Shown here: piece by piece, positions 1-8,376 of the stretch
Position numbering within the stretch: the stretch's first letter is position 1
How the letters are laid out: the number at the start of each line of letters is the position of its first letter
NCBI GenBank assembly: GCA_943846685.1
Contig: OX044363.1
Location: 1,220,001 to 1,284,000, forward strand
DNA length: 64,000 nt
Reading direction: 5' to 3'
Source: an uncultured Pseudomonadales bacterium
GTDB taxonomy: Bacteria; Pseudomonadota; Gammaproteobacteria; Pseudomonadales; Porticoccaceae
The notes under the pieces: model-generated
Seen by the model: the letters and a program-made list of their open reading frames with translations, nothing else
What the model was told of the DNA's origin: nothing
Database searches by the model: none
Program-made: the position numbers and the translations under genes

Positions 1-840
1 GGTAAAACCACTCTGGCACATATTATTGCCAACGAGATGCAGGTGGATCTTAAAACCACCTCTGGGCCGGTTCTTGAAAAGGCTGGTGATCTCGCCGCAC
101 TGTTAACCAATCTTGAGCCTGGAGACGTTCTGTTTATCGATGAGATTCATCGTCTCAGTCCAGTGGTTGAAGAAATTCTCTACCCCGCGATGGAAGACTA
201 CCAACTCGATATCGTGATTGGTGAAGGCCCAGCGGCACGTTCAATTAAACTCGATCTGCCGCCTTTTACCTTGGTCGGTGCAACCACCAGAGCCGGTTTG
301 CTAACCTCTCCACTGCGTGATCGTTTCGGTATTGTTCAACGCCTGGAATTTTACTCTGAAGCTGACCTAACCAGTATTGTCCGTCGTGCCGGCAGCATAT
401 TAAATGTCGATGTGGATGCCGCCGGTGCGCGTGAAATTGCCTGCCGCTCAAGAGGCACACCGCGAATTGCCAACCGACTGTTGCGTCGCGTTCGTGATTA
501 CGCCGAAGTTAAAGGCGATGGCAGTATTTGCGCAGAGATTGCCGATGCGGCACTGAATATGCTCAATGTTGATCAGCGCGGTTTTGATCATCAGGATCGA
601 CGCCTGCTGCTAACCCTGATGGAAAAGTTTGAAGGCGGTCCTGTCGGCGTGGATAGTTTGGCTGCAGCACTGAGTGAAGAGCGCGGCACCATTGAAGATG
701 TGCTCGAGCCCTATCTGATTCAGCAGGGTTATCTGATGCGCACTTCAAGAGGGCGTATGGCAACTCGTATGGCCTATGAGTACTTTGGCCTAAAAAGCCC
801 CAAGCCGGTCAATCAACAATTGGATGCGCTTGATGGTTAA
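1..840 (+). CDS. ruvB: Holliday junction branch migration helicase RuvB, 5'-truncated by window edge
   Basis: RuvB is the hexameric AAA+ motor that, with RuvA and RuvC, drives branch migration of Holliday junctions. The frame is open from base 1, which falls inside the Walker A motif (GKTTLA), so about 65 N-terminal residues lie outside the window. Visible in order: Walker B with DEIH (FIDEIHRL), the sensor/arginine-finger stretch [18 protein letters not shown], and the C-terminal winged-helix domain ([11 protein letters not shown], then a TSRGR motif). The 279 visible residues plus the missing part give about 345, the usual family length. The stop overlaps the start of ybgC, so translation is probably coupled. 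The identification is very secure; only the start is unseen. Confidence 0.97.
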   Translation, partial: GKTTLAHIIANEMQVDLKTTSGPVLEKAGDLAALLTNLEPGDVLFIDEIHRLSPVVEEILYPAMEDYQLDIVIGEGPAARSIKLDLPPFTLVGATTRAGLLTSPLRDRFGIVQRLEFYSEADLTSIVRRAGSILNVDVDAAGAREIACRSRGTPRIANRLLRRVRDYAEVKGDGSICAEIADAALNMLNVDQRGFDHQDRRLLLTLMEKFEGGPVGVDSLAAALSEERGTIEDVLEPYLIQQGYLMRTSRGRMATRMAYEYFGLKSPKPVNQQLDALDG

Positions 841-1261
841 TGAAAGCGCTGAGTTTTCTCTGCCAATCAGAGTCTATGTCGAGGATACAGATGCTGGCGG
901 CATTGTTTTCTATGCCAACTATCTCAAATTTATGGAAAGGGCCCGCACCGAATTAATGCGTAGTCTAGGCTTTGACAAACCGGCGCTGTTTGATGGTATG
1001 CAGTTTGTTGTTCATGAGGTTGGGCTTAAATACCGCAGCCCGGCTATCCTTGATGATGAGATATTTGTGACAGCAAGGCTAACCAAAGCGACCAGGGCAA
1101 CCTTTGAAATGACCCAGCAGGTTTTTCGAGGCTGTTCATTAGAAGATAGAGAATTATTAGTTGAGGGCAGGGTAAAAGTTGCCTGTATCGATGCCCACAG
1201 CAAGCGCCCTAAAGGCATGCCAAAAATGATGTTTGAAACCTTAAAAAGCCAACTTGGCTAA
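824..1261 (+). CDS. ybgC: Tol-Pal system acyl-CoA thioesterase YbgC
   Basis: Hotdog-fold acyl-CoA thioesterase that is the first gene of most tol-pal operons. The signature [18 protein letters not shown] contains the catalytic Asp of the 4HBT/YbgC family, followed by [12 protein letters not shown]. The length is about 142-145 residues, close to the E. coli protein (134). Two in-frame ATGs exist, at 824 (overlapping ruvB by 17 bp) and 833; neither has a clear Shine-Dalgarno. The 833 start gives an N-terminus closer in length to E. coli YbgC. It sits 15 bp upstream of tolQ in the same orientation. Function is known for the family; context supports an envelope role. Confidence 0.93.
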   Translation: MRLMVNESAEFSLPIRVYVEDTDAGGIVFYANYLKFMERARTELMRSLGFDKPALFDGMQFVVHEVGLKYRSPAILDDEIFVTARLTKATRATFEMTQQVFRGCSLEDRELLVEGRVKVACIDAHSKRPKGMPKMMFETLKSQLG

Positions 1262-1276
1262 ACCTGGAGTTAAGCA

Positions 1277-1966
1277 GTGATTGAAGAAAATTTATCCATA
1301 TGGTCGTTAATTGCCAATGCCAGCCTACTGGTACAAGGGGTTATGGCGATTCTGTTTATTGCCTCAGTGATGTCTTGGGTGATGATTATTCAGCGCGGTC
1401 TCTATCTGCGCAGTGCCCAGCGCGGCTTCCGTGAATTTGAAGATGCCTTCTGGTCTGGTGTCGACCTAAATAGCCTGTATACAGATCTCACCCAGAAAGC
1501 CAAACAGCAGGGCGGCACTGATGGTATTGAGAATGTCTTTCGCTCCGGCTTTCGGGAATTTAACCGTCTCACTCAGGGTGATAAAGCCGATCCAGATGCG
1601 GTGATGGAAGGTGCCGATAGAGCCATGCGCGTGGCGCTGTCGAGAGAGGACGAAAAGCTTAATATCAGCCTGCCATTTTTGGCCAGTGTTGCCTCGGTAA
1701 GCCCTTATATTGGACTGTTTGGCACAGTGTGGGGGATTATGAATTCCTTCCGCGGTCTGGCCATGGTGCAGCAGGCGACTCTGGCGACTGTAGCTCCAGG
1801 TATCTCCGAGGCGCTGATCGCTACAGCTATGGGCCTATTTGCCGCGATTCCTGCGGTGATTGCCTACAACCGCTATGCGGCACTAGTGGAAATGACTAAT
1901 AGTAATTACGAGACCTTTGCGGAAGAATTCTCCAGTATTCTGCACCGTCAAGTACATGCCCACTGA
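1277..1966 (+). CDS. tolQ: Tol-Pal system proton channel subunit TolQ
   Basis: Inner-membrane MotA/ExbB-family protein that forms the proton-driven motor with TolR and energises TolA. It has 229 residues with three membrane segments: about 17-37 near the N-terminus, then two in the C-terminal half separated by the conserved FLASVASVSPYIGLFGTVWG stretch. The start is a GTG preceded by GGAG eight bases upstream. Length and motifs are typical. It is followed by tolR after 10 bp. ExbB is the only plausible alternative, and the neighbours (tolR, tolA, tolB, pal) settle it. Confidence 0.96.
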   Translation: MIEENLSIWSLIANASLLVQGVMAILFIASVMSWVMIIQRGLYLRSAQRGFREFEDAFWSGVDLNSLYTDLTQKAKQQGGTDGIENVFRSGFREFNRLTQGDKADPDAVMEGADRAMRVALSREDEKLNISLPFLASVASVSPYIGLFGTVWGIMNSFRGLAMVQQATLATVAPGISEALIATAMGLFAAIPAVIAYNRYAALVEMTNSNYETFAEEFSSILHRQVHAH

Positions 1967-1976
1967 GGCTTGCTAA

Positions 1977-2399
1977 GTGAAGAGTAAAAGAACCAAGCGA
2001 AAACTGGTAGCCGAGATCAATGTGGTTCCCTACATCGATGTAACACTGGTGCTGCTGGTGGTATTTATGATTACCGCACCTCTGCTAATGCAGGGTGTGA
2101 AGGTTGAACTGCCGGATGCCAATTCAGCGCCGATGGATACCAAGGATCAAGAGCCCTTTATTGTCTCGATTAAAGCCGATGGCAGCTACTGGATTGATGT
2201 TAAAGGTGAAAATCAGGCCCAGAGTCTGGCGATTATTAAAGATCGCGTGGCGAAAATATTACGCCAGACCCCCAAGACGCCAGTGCTGGTGTGGGGTGAT
2301 AGCAGTGTTGATTACGGTGTTGTGGTCAACCTGATGAGTGAGCTGCAGCTGGCCGGTGCGCCTTCGGTGGGGCTAGTGACGGAGCCGCCACAGAATTAA
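1977..2399 (+). CDS. tolR: Tol-Pal system protein TolR
   Basis: ExbD/TolR-family protein: one N-terminal membrane helix with the essential Asp (the D of NVVPYIDVTLVLLVVFMITA, about residues 17-36), then a periplasmic domain that binds peptidoglycan in the family. It has 140 residues, as expected. It starts at a GTG after a weak GAGG site. The last codon is followed by a single base before tolA, so the two are probably translationally coupled. It partners TolQ to use the proton motive force. Confidence 0.95.
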   Translation: MKSKRTKRKLVAEINVVPYIDVTLVLLVVFMITAPLLMQGVKVELPDANSAPMDTKDQEPFIVSIKADGSYWIDVKGENQAQSLAIIKDRVAKILRQTPKTPVLVWGDSSVDYGVVVNLMSELQLAGAPSVGLVTEPPQN

Positions 2400-2400
2400 T

Positions 2401-3141
2401 ATGCGTAATTCCCTGAGTTACTCAGTCGCGATTTTGCTAAGCCTTGTGTTGCATATTGCGCTTGTGGGTGCACTTTTTGTTAACTGGCAGCCAGAGACTG
2501 AGCGGGTGATAATGCAGCCGCAATATATTGAGGCTAAGCTTGTTGAATTGGCGCCAAAGAAAAAAGCGCCGGTACCTAAAGCCAAGCCAAAAGCGTCACC
2601 AAAAAAGCCCAAGGTAGATTTGGCAAAGAAAAAACGTGAAGAGAAAAAGCGCCTGGCAAAAATAGCCGCGCAGAAAAAAGCCGCTGAAAAGGAACGGCTT
2701 AGAAAGGAGCAGCTGGCCAAGGCCGAGCAAGAGCGTAAAGAGCAACAGCGCCTAGAGGAACTGCGTCGTCAGCAACAAGAAACAGAATTTGCCGAGGCAC
2801 TGGCAGCAGAGCAGGCGCTTATAAATGCTCAACAAGATGAGCAGGCGGCGAATAGCTATCGTCAGCTGATACAGCAGCGCCTGTCAGAGAACTGGAGTCG
2901 ACCACCGAGCGCGCGACTGGGAATGGAGACACTGATTCGTATCCGTTTGGTGCCTACAGGGCGGGTTGTCGGAGTTACGGTTTTAAAGTCCAGTGGTGAC
3001 AGCGCCTTTGATCGCTCAGTGGAGCAGGCGGCATTAAAAGCCGAACAGTTTGTAGAGCTGCAAGGAATGGAGCCGAGACTGTTTGAAAAGAGATTTCGTC
3101 AAGTCGATGTGGCGTTTAGTCCTGAAGACCTGCGCCTGTAG
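2401..3141 (+). CDS. tolA: Cell envelope integrity protein TolA
   Basis: Periplasm-spanning protein that links the TolQR motor to TolB/Pal and the outer membrane. It has 246 residues: an N-terminal transmembrane anchor (about 8-28), a Lys/Ala/Glu-rich helical middle (about 50-150, with repeated KKAAEKER-like stretches), and a C-terminal TonB/TolA-like domain (about 155-246) containing SENWSRPPSA and a GRVVGVTVLKSSGD strand. It is shorter than E. coli TolA (421), mainly because the helical middle is short; this is common outside the enterobacteria. It follows tolR by one base. Identity is secure from domain order and operon position. Confidence 0.93.
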   Translation: MRNSLSYSVAILLSLVLHIALVGALFVNWQPETERVIMQPQYIEAKLVELAPKKKAPVPKAKPKASPKKPKVDLAKKKREEKKRLAKIAAQKKAAEKERLRKEQLAKAEQERKEQQRLEELRRQQQETEFAEALAAEQALINAQQDEQAANSYRQLIQQRLSENWSRPPSARLGMETLIRIRLVPTGRVVGVTVLKSSGDSAFDRSVEQAALKAEQFVELQGMEPRLFEKRFRQVDVAFSPEDLRL

Positions 3142-3170
3142 AATAAACGTTGAAAAATTCGTATCAATAA

Positions 3171-4469
3171 ATGGAGATGTCTGTGGGTCACAAAATATTA
3201 GCGCTGCTGTTATTGATGATGTTCTCCTCAGCCAGTTACAGCGAACTGGTTATTCGGGTAACTAAGGGTAATGATAAGCCGACAAAAATAGCCATAGCTC
3301 CAATAGATCAGGCCGGTATTCAGATACCTGAAGATATCAGCCGTATTGTCGAGGCAGACCTTCAGCGCAGTGGTTTATTTGAAACTATTGAGCGCCGTAA
3401 TATGCTCGCCTTTCCCGGCAGAGCACAGGATGTTTACTATCGCGACTGGCGATTGCTGGGCACCGAGTATCTGATTGCTGGACAGCTGCGCTCGGTGGGT
3501 GCAGGTCGCTATCAGCTAGAATTTAGCCTGTTAAATGTCACTGCGCAAAAGACCGTGCTAACTCATAAAGTCAGTGGATCTATTGCTCAGATGCGCGACT
3601 TGGCACATCTGGTCAGCGACAAAGTCTACGAGGAAATTACCGGAATTCGCGGCGCATTTTCCACTCGGCTTGCCTATGTAACTGCGATCCGCAAAAACGG
3701 CAAATACACCTATAGATTAAATGTTGCCGATGCCGACGGTGCCAGAGAAAAGCTAGTGCTAGAGTCCGGTGAGCCGATTATGTCGCCATCCTGGTCGAGC
3801 AATGGCAAAGAGCTGGCCTATGTTTCCTTTGAAACCGGCCGCCCGGCGATTTTCCGCCAGAACCTGGTGACCGCAGAGCGCCAGCAGCTGACCAATTTCA
3901 CCGGTCTTAATGGTGCGCCCTCCTGGTCCCCTGATGGTAAGCAGATGGCTCTGGTTTTATCCAAAGATGGCAATCCGGAAATTTACCTACTGGATTTACA
4001 GAGCAATAAATTCTCACGTCTAACCCGCCATTTCGCGATCGATACAGAGCCAACCTGGATGCCGGATGGTAAAAGCCTGCTATTTACCTCAGATCGAGGC
4101 GGAACACCGCAAATATATAAATTAAATATTGCAACCAAGGCCACGGAACGCCTAACATTCACCGGTAATTACAATGCTCGCCCAAGCCTTGCACCAGATG
4201 GGCGAACACTGGCCATGGTTCACCGGCTAAAAGACACTTTTCATATAGCCTCGTTTGACCTTAAAACCGGCAGAATGATTGAATTAACTGAAACACGACT
4301 GGATGAATCCCCAACCGTCGCGCCTAATGGGGCTATGCTTATGTATGCCACCAAGCAAGGCGATAGGGGGGTTCTAGCGGCTGTATCACTGGATGCTGGA
4401 GTGCGTTATGTACTGCCTTCGAGCATTGGTGATGTTAGAGAGCCTGCGTGGTCACCATTTTTACGCTAA
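3171..4469 (+). CDS. tolB: Tol-Pal system periplasmic beta-propeller TolB
   Basis: Periplasmic translocation protein that shuttles between Pal, Lpp/OmpA and TolA. It has 432 residues: a signal peptide (cleavage near SSASYS-ELV), an N-terminal alpha/beta domain (about 25-160) and a six-bladed propeller of WD40-like PD40 repeats, visible as recurring [29 protein letters not shown] and [12 protein letters not shown] blades. The first ATG is used here; a second in-frame ATG two codons on gives an equally good signal peptide. It lies 29 bp after tolA and 49 bp before pal, in the standard order. Confidence 0.96.
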   Translation: MEMSVGHKILALLLLMMFSSASYSELVIRVTKGNDKPTKIAIAPIDQAGIQIPEDISRIVEADLQRSGLFETIERRNMLAFPGRAQDVYYRDWRLLGTEYLIAGQLRSVGAGRYQLEFSLLNVTAQKTVLTHKVSGSIAQMRDLAHLVSDKVYEEITGIRGAFSTRLAYVTAIRKNGKYTYRLNVADADGAREKLVLESGEPIMSPSWSSNGKELAYVSFETGRPAIFRQNLVTAERQQLTNFTGLNGAPSWSPDGKQMALVLSKDGNPEIYLLDLQSNKFSRLTRHFAIDTEPTWMPDGKSLLFTSDRGGTPQIYKLNIATKATERLTFTGNYNARPSLAPDGRTLAMVHRLKDTFHIASFDLKTGRMIELTETRLDESPTVAPNGAMLMYATKQGDRGVLAAVSLDAGVRYVLPSSIGDVREPAWSPFLR

Positions 4470-4518
4470 AATTTATCTAAACAGTTTTTTATAAACTTAT
4501 GCTCAACAGGAGTTAAAC

Positions 4519-5019
4519 ATGAAAGTATCATTTATCAAATCTGGTCTCAGTGCACTGTTCTTAACCGTGCTTCTTGCAGGTTGTAGCAGTAACCCGGTTG
4601 TTGAAGAGCAGCCAACTTCAACGGATATCGAAGACACATCAGTGCAAACCGGTCAGGTTGATACCTCAGCGATTGAAGATGTGGCCGTTGAGACTGTAAG
4701 CGCAGACACTATCTTCTATTTTGACTTCGACAAGGCACTGCTTAAGCCTGAGTCACGTGCAGCGCTGCTGGAGCATTCAGCGATGTTGCAGAGCAACCCG
4801 CGCAATGTGCGTCTTGAAGGCCATGCGGATGAGCGCGGCACTCGTGAGTACAATATGGCACTGGGTGAGCGTCGTGCACAGGCCGTCAAAGAATTTTTGG
4901 TTCTTCAGGGTGTATCACCAAGCTTGATTGAAGTGATCAGCTATGGCGAAGAACGTGCAGCAGCTTACGGCAGCAATGATGATGCCTGGGGCCTTAACCG
5001 TCGCGTTGAGCTAAAGTAA
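4519..5019 (+). CDS. pal: Peptidoglycan-associated lipoprotein Pal
   Basis: Outer-membrane lipoprotein that anchors the Tol complex to peptidoglycan. It has a signal peptide with lipobox LLAGC (lipidated Cys at about residue 22), an acidic linker, then an OmpA-like domain (about 60-166) with the peptidoglycan-binding signature FDFDKALLKPESRAALLEHS, LEGHADERGTREYN and the terminal NRRVEL motif. A clear AGGAG site precedes the ATG. Its 166 residues are typical. Two stem-loops follow before cpoB, suggesting that pal is the last strongly expressed gene of the unit. Confidence 0.97.
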   Translation: MKVSFIKSGLSALFLTVLLAGCSSNPVVEEQPTSTDIEDTSVQTGQVDTSAIEDVAVETVSADTIFYFDFDKALLKPESRAALLEHSAMLQSNPRNVRLEGHADERGTREYNMALGERRAQAVKEFLVLQGVSPSLIEVISYGEERAAAYGSNDDAWGLNRRVELK

Positions 5020-5026
5020 ATTCTTC

Positions 5027-5048
5027 TCTGGCTTGTTAGCAAGCCAGA
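5027..5048 (+). terminator. Stem-loop after pal (9-bp perfect stem, TTAG loop)
   Basis: TCTGGCTTG and its exact complement CAAGCCAGA are separated by TTAG, eight bases after the pal stop. Only two T residues follow, so it may act as an mRNA 3' stabiliser or weak terminator rather than a classic intrinsic terminator. Confidence 0.55.
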
Positions 5049-5059
5049 TTGGAAACCCT

Positions 5060-5090
5060 ACGACCAGAGTTATTTTTTAGCTCTGGTCGT
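5060..5090 (+). terminator. Second stem-loop in the pal-cpoB gap (10-bp perfect stem)
   Basis: ACGACCAGAG and CTCTGGTCGT flank an 11-base loop; flanking AAACC/GGTTT extends the stem with a small bulge. It lies 12 bases after the first hairpin and about 50 bases before cpoB. The tandem pair probably attenuates transcription into cpoB. Confidence 0.5.
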
Positions 5091-5141
5091 TGGTTTATAT
5101 GGAATAAACAGTAATACTCTCGAATATCTTCTGGAACAGTT

Positions 5142-6035
5142 ATGAAATCTTCTATCGCCTGTACCTCTGTTGTCACTCTTTCAATCGGTCTATCGTTGGT
5201 ATCAGCCTTCGCTGTTGCGCAGAATCCCACCCCGGTGGTTGATTTAAGTAGTGCCAACTCAACGGCAGCAAAGGTGGTTACACAGCCAAATGCCGGTGTA
5301 GGTGATAGCTATTATCAGTCGCAGGTGTTGCGTGATGAAGTGCGAGAACTGCGCGGTATGGTTGAACAGCTCAGCTATGAGCTGCAGCGTGTTAAACAGC
5401 GTCAGATGGATGACTACCTAGATATTGATCGTAGACTGAGCGCGGTGATGTCCGGTGTTGCACCGACGGATATGGGTGAAGAAGTCGAGGGTCAGGCCGG
5501 CACAGCAATTATAGCTGGGCAGTCACTGCAGCCTTCTCAGTCGATCCCGATTGGTGCTGCGCAGGTTACTCCTCTAAAACCTGCTTCAAAACCGCTGCCA
5601 ACAACTGTTCAAACAATTCCTCAGAGTGCCCCTCAAAAATTTCAGGCACCTGCAGTTAATAGTGAAGAGATCGAAGCGAATTATACTCAGGCATCAAATT
5701 TACTCTTAAAACAGCGTGATATTAAGGGGGCTGTACTCGCCTTTAAACAGCACGTTGTCGACTATCCCACTAGCCCCTATATTGCCAATGCCCATTACTG
5801 GTTAGGTGAGATTTATCTTTTGCAGGGTCAGGATGAGTTGGCGCGACAGGCCTTTACACTTGTTGTGGAGCTGCACCCAAGTCATGGAAAAGCGTTGGAT
5901 GCCAACTTCAAACTGGGTAAAATCTACCATCAACTGGGCGAGCTGGAACGTGCTCGTGGCTTGTTGGAAACCGCAGCTAAAGGAACTGGTGGTGCGGCCA
6001 ATAAGGCGCAGAGTTATTTGAATAATAATTTTTGA
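5142..6035 (+). CDS. cpoB: Cell division coordinator CpoB (YbgF)
   Basis: Periplasmic TPR protein that couples outer-membrane constriction by Tol-Pal with septal peptidoglycan synthesis. It has 297 residues: a signal peptide (cleaved near AFAVAQ), an N-terminal coiled-coil/trimerisation helix (about 55-95, VLRDEVRELRGMVEQLS), a Pro/Gln/Ser linker (about 110-175), and three C-terminal TPRs (about 178-290) with the typical YWLGEIYLLQGQDELA and FKLGKIYHQLGELERA repeats. It closes the tol-pal locus as in E. coli, but is separated from pal by two hairpins. It is slightly longer than E. coli YbgF (263) because of the linker. Confidence 0.93.
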   Translation: MKSSIACTSVVTLSIGLSLVSAFAVAQNPTPVVDLSSANSTAAKVVTQPNAGVGDSYYQSQVLRDEVRELRGMVEQLSYELQRVKQRQMDDYLDIDRRLSAVMSGVAPTDMGEEVEGQAGTAIIAGQSLQPSQSIPIGAAQVTPLKPASKPLPTTVQTIPQSAPQKFQAPAVNSEEIEANYTQASNLLLKQRDIKGAVLAFKQHVVDYPTSPYIANAHYWLGEIYLLQGQDELARQAFTLVVELHPSHGKALDANFKLGKIYHQLGELERARGLLETAAKGTGGAANKAQSYLNNNF

Positions 6036-6099
6036 TGCTTTTTGTACTTTCGATAAAGTTTAAACTCCTGTCCAATAACTACTAAAAAATAATAATTAA

Positions 6100-6750
6100 A
6101 TGTCTGACACTGCACTGCGTATTACCGAAATTTTCCACTCTCTACAGGGTGAAACCAGCACCACGGGCTTACCAACTGTATTTATCCGTCTGACCGGCTG
6201 CCCACTTCGCTGTGGCTACTGCGATACTGCCTACGCCTTTGAAGGCGGCAGCAAGATGGAACTGACCGAGATTATGGCCACAGTGGCCGAGCACGGCGCC
6301 AAATACGTTACCGTTACCGGCGGTGAGCCGCTGGCACAGCCTCAGTGTATCGAGCTTCTCGAGCGTCTCTGCGATCAGGGTTACAGGGTTTCACTGGAGA
6401 CCAGCGGTGCTATGCCAATTGCTGATGTCGATAAGCGAGTGTTTAAAATTGTCGATCTAAAAACCCCGGGTTCAGGGGAAGTCTCAAAAAATCTCTACAA
6501 CAATATCGAGTATCTGCTGCCTCATGATGAGGTCAAGTTTGTTATCTGCGACCGTCAGGATTACGACTGGACCTGTATGAAAGTCGATGAGCTAGAATTG
6601 CAGGGCAGGGTAGCTGAGATATTATTTTCACCCAGCCAGGGCCAGTTGCCTCCAAGGCAACTTGCAGAGTGGATTCTAGACGATAAACTAAACGTCCGAA
6701 TGCAGCTGCAAACTCATAAATATATCTGGGGCGATCAGCCCGGTCACTAG
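6100..6750 (+). CDS. queE: 7-carboxy-7-deazaguanine synthase QueE
   Basis: Radical SAM enzyme that rearranges 6-carboxy-tetrahydropterin to 7-carboxy-7-deazaguanine in queuosine biosynthesis. The cluster motif is the canonical CX3CX2C (CPLRCGYC, about residues 31-38), preceded by the family signature EIFHSLQGETSTTGLPTVFI. The SAM-binding TVTGGEPLAQPQ is at about 72-83. 216 residues is normal. It lies directly before queC, and tol-pal-queE-queC is a common gammaproteobacterial order. Identification is secure. Confidence 0.95.
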   Translation: MSDTALRITEIFHSLQGETSTTGLPTVFIRLTGCPLRCGYCDTAYAFEGGSKMELTEIMATVAEHGAKYVTVTGGEPLAQPQCIELLERLCDQGYRVSLETSGAMPIADVDKRVFKIVDLKTPGSGEVSKNLYNNIEYLLPHDEVKFVICDRQDYDWTCMKVDELELQGRVAEILFSPSQGQLPPRQLAEWILDDKLNVRMQLQTHKYIWGDQPGH

Positions 6751-6818
6751 ACTTGAGTCTCAGTCGCGGGACTTAAACTAAGCCCTAAAAAATCTTTGAA
6801 TATAAGGCATCAGTCAAT

Positions 6819-7499
6819 ATGTCAAAAAAAGCCGTCATACTAGTCTCCGGCGGACTGGACTCAACAACCGTAGTGGCAATGGCTAAAAGCCAGGGCTACG
6901 ACTGCTACACCCTGAGCTTTGACTACGGTCAACGCCATCGCTCAGAGCTTGAAGCCGCTCAGCGTGTATCCAAGTTGATGGAAGTTATAGAGCATAAAGT
7001 GGTGAAACTGGATCTGGGCACCATTGGCGGCTCGGCACTCACAGACACTAGTATTGATATACCAGAAGAAGAGACTTCAGGCATACCCGTCACCTATGTT
7101 CCGGCACGCAACACCGTATTTCTTTCTATCGCTCTAGGTTGGGCCGAAGTGCTCGGAGCCAATGATATTTTCCTAGGTGTAAATGCCGTCGATTATTCCG
7201 GCTACCCAGATTGCCGACCAGAATATATCAGCGCCTTTGAAACTGTAGCTAACCTAGCAACCAAGTCCGGTGTAGAGGGCCAAAAACTCAGTATTCACGC
7301 CCCGCTAATTGATATGACCAAGGCCCAAATCATACAGTCAGGATTGGCTTTAGGCGTAGATTACAGCCAGACAGTTTCCTGTTATCAGGCCAGTTTGGAA
7401 GGGCAAGCCTGCGGCAGATGCGAGAGTTGCCGACTGCGCAGACAGGGGTTTGAACAGGCCGCTGTAAAAGACCCCACCAGATATCAAAATAACGCTTGA
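6819..7499 (+). CDS. queC: 7-cyano-7-deazaguanine synthase QueC
   Basis: ATP-dependent enzyme that converts 7-carboxy-7-deazaguanine to preQ0. The PP-loop SGGLDSTT is at about residues 9-16, [11 protein letters not shown] follows, and the C-terminal zinc site is visible as a Cys cluster (VSCYQAS then [10 protein letters not shown]). 226 residues is the family length. It uses the product of the queE gene just upstream. The stop codon lies within the probable -35 region of the tRNA-Lys gene. Confidence 0.96.
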   Translation: MSKKAVILVSGGLDSTTVVAMAKSQGYDCYTLSFDYGQRHRSELEAAQRVSKLMEVIEHKVVKLDLGTIGGSALTDTSIDIPEEETSGIPVTYVPARNTVFLSIALGWAEVLGANDIFLGVNAVDYSGYPDCRPEYISAFETVANLATKSGVEGQKLSIHAPLIDMTKAQIIQSGLALGVDYSQTVSCYQASLEGQACGRCESCRLRRQGFEQAAVKDPTRYQNNA

Positions 7500-7523
7500 A
7501 TTTTAGTTTCCGGTCAGTATGAT
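7496..7523 (+). promoter_or_regulatory. Probable promoter of tRNA-Lys
   Basis: TTGAAT (7496-7501) and TATGAT (7518-7523) are separated by 16 bases, with the tRNA beginning 15 bases further on. The -35 box overlaps the queC stop codon. Confidence 0.5.
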
Positions 7524-7538
7524 ACGCACCTCTTCTGA

Positions 7539-7613
7539 GGGCCGTTAGCTCAGCGGTAGAGCAGTTGGCTTTTAACCAATTGGTCGATGGTTCGAATCCA
7601 TCACGGCCCACCA
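7539..7613 (+). tRNA. tRNA-Lys (anticodon UUU)
   Basis: Full cloverleaf: acceptor GGGCCGT pairs with ACGGCCC; D stem GCTC/GAGC; anticodon stem GTTGG/CCAAT around loop CTTTTAA (anticodon TTT); T arm with GTTCGAATC; discriminator A and encoded CCA. The last seven bases also form the outer part of the long downstream terminator palindrome. Confidence 0.96.
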
Positions 7614-7663
7614 AACAAATAAAAAAGCCACCCATAGGGTGGCTTTTTTATTTGTTTGGTGGG
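7607..7663 (+). terminator. Long terminator palindrome fused to the tRNA-Lys 3' end
   Basis: A perfect 27-bp inverted repeat (arms 7607-7633 and 7637-7663) with a 3-base ATA loop. The core is GCCACCC/GGGTGGC followed by a T tract. The outer arm is the tRNA's own CCCACCA, so the mature 3' end of the tRNA could pair with downstream RNA. A classic intrinsic terminator would need only the inner 7-bp stem. Confidence 0.85.
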
Positions 7664-8022
7664 TTCGTCTGGAAAGAACCACCGTTCGACAAACACGGCT
7701 CCAGCCGAGTTTGGACGCCGAAGGCGCCCCGAAGGGGTAGATAGCAGCCTAAAGCTGCTATCTATCAATCCATCCCATACTTCCAACCAGCACAATCTAC
7801 CTTCCATAGGCTATCACCCATAGGGTGGCTTTTTTATTTGTCTGATGGGTTCGTCTGGAAAGAACCACCGTTCGACAAACACGGCTCCAGCCGAGTTTGG
7901 ACGCCGAAGGCGCCCCGAAGGGGTAGATAGCAGCCTAAAGCTGCTATCTATCAATCCATCCCATACTTCCAACCAGCACAATCTACCTTCCATAGGCTAT
8001 CACCCATAGGGTGGCTTTTTTA
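7629..8022 (+). repeat. tRNA-Lys-adjacent tandem repeat, 186-bp unit, just over 2 copies
   Basis: The core CACCCATAGGGTGGC recurs at 7629, 7815 and 8001, exactly 186 bp apart; the third copy stops after 22 bp. Each unit has a stretch resembling the reverse complement of the tRNA-Lys 3' half (after GGTGGG: GTCTGGAAAGAACCACCG), then short stem-loops: CGGCT/AGCCG, CGCC-GAA-GGCG, CCCC-GAA-GGGG and an 11-bp stem TAGATAGCAGC/GCTGCTATCTA. Later units lack the left arm of the perfect terminator. An open frame across the array on the minus strand is antisense tRNA plus repeat and is not a gene. The next 170 bp (8023-8193) are AT-rich with no feature seen. Confidence 0.9.
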
Positions 8023-8193
8023 GATTCTGGAGGTTGGTAATAATTAAGATTCATCACAGCGGAATACACTTGCTATAAAGTTTAATTACAGACTTAAAAA
8101 TTAAAGAACTCTAAAAAAAACAACATTTGACTATCCATTACTGCATAAGCGAAAATAAAGCACTGAATAGATTGTTACCGAGAGGGAGAATGG

Positions 8194-8376
8194 ATGATGT
8201 TTAACTTTTTTAAAAAGAAAGTTGCACCTAGTGAAAGGCAAGAAATTACTACTGTAATAGCTGAAACAGCGGACGATCGCTGTATTAGGATTACCCAAAC
8301 ATTAATCAGTCTTTCACATTTAAGAGCCGTCGAACACCTTCCTGAAGTGAGGCGGGAGCATCCATGTAGGCTTTAA
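8194..8376 (+). CDS. Small hypothetical protein (60 aa), possibly a gene remnant
   Basis: An ATG preceded by GAGGGAGA opens a 60-codon frame whose product begins MMFNFFKKKV and is mainly polar. The ribosome-binding site is good and the first 40 codons lie in otherwise empty sequence, which favours real translation. The last 23 codons are antisense to the 3' end of the convergent XRE gene, so the original C-terminus may have been lost or replaced. No family was recognised. Treat as a tentative gene. Confidence 0.3.
   Translation: MMFNFFKKKVAPSERQEITTVIAETADDRCIRITQTLISLSHLRAVEHLPEVRREHPCRL

Noticed and set aside
7330..7807. Minus-strand frames across tRNA-Lys and the 186-bp repeat (GRDGFEPSTNWLKANCSTAELTAL).
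   Set aside because: This is the well-known translation of antisense tRNA, not a gene.
7629..8022. CRISPR array.
   Set aside because: Whole 165-186 bp units repeat without short repeats and unique spacers, and no cas genes are present.
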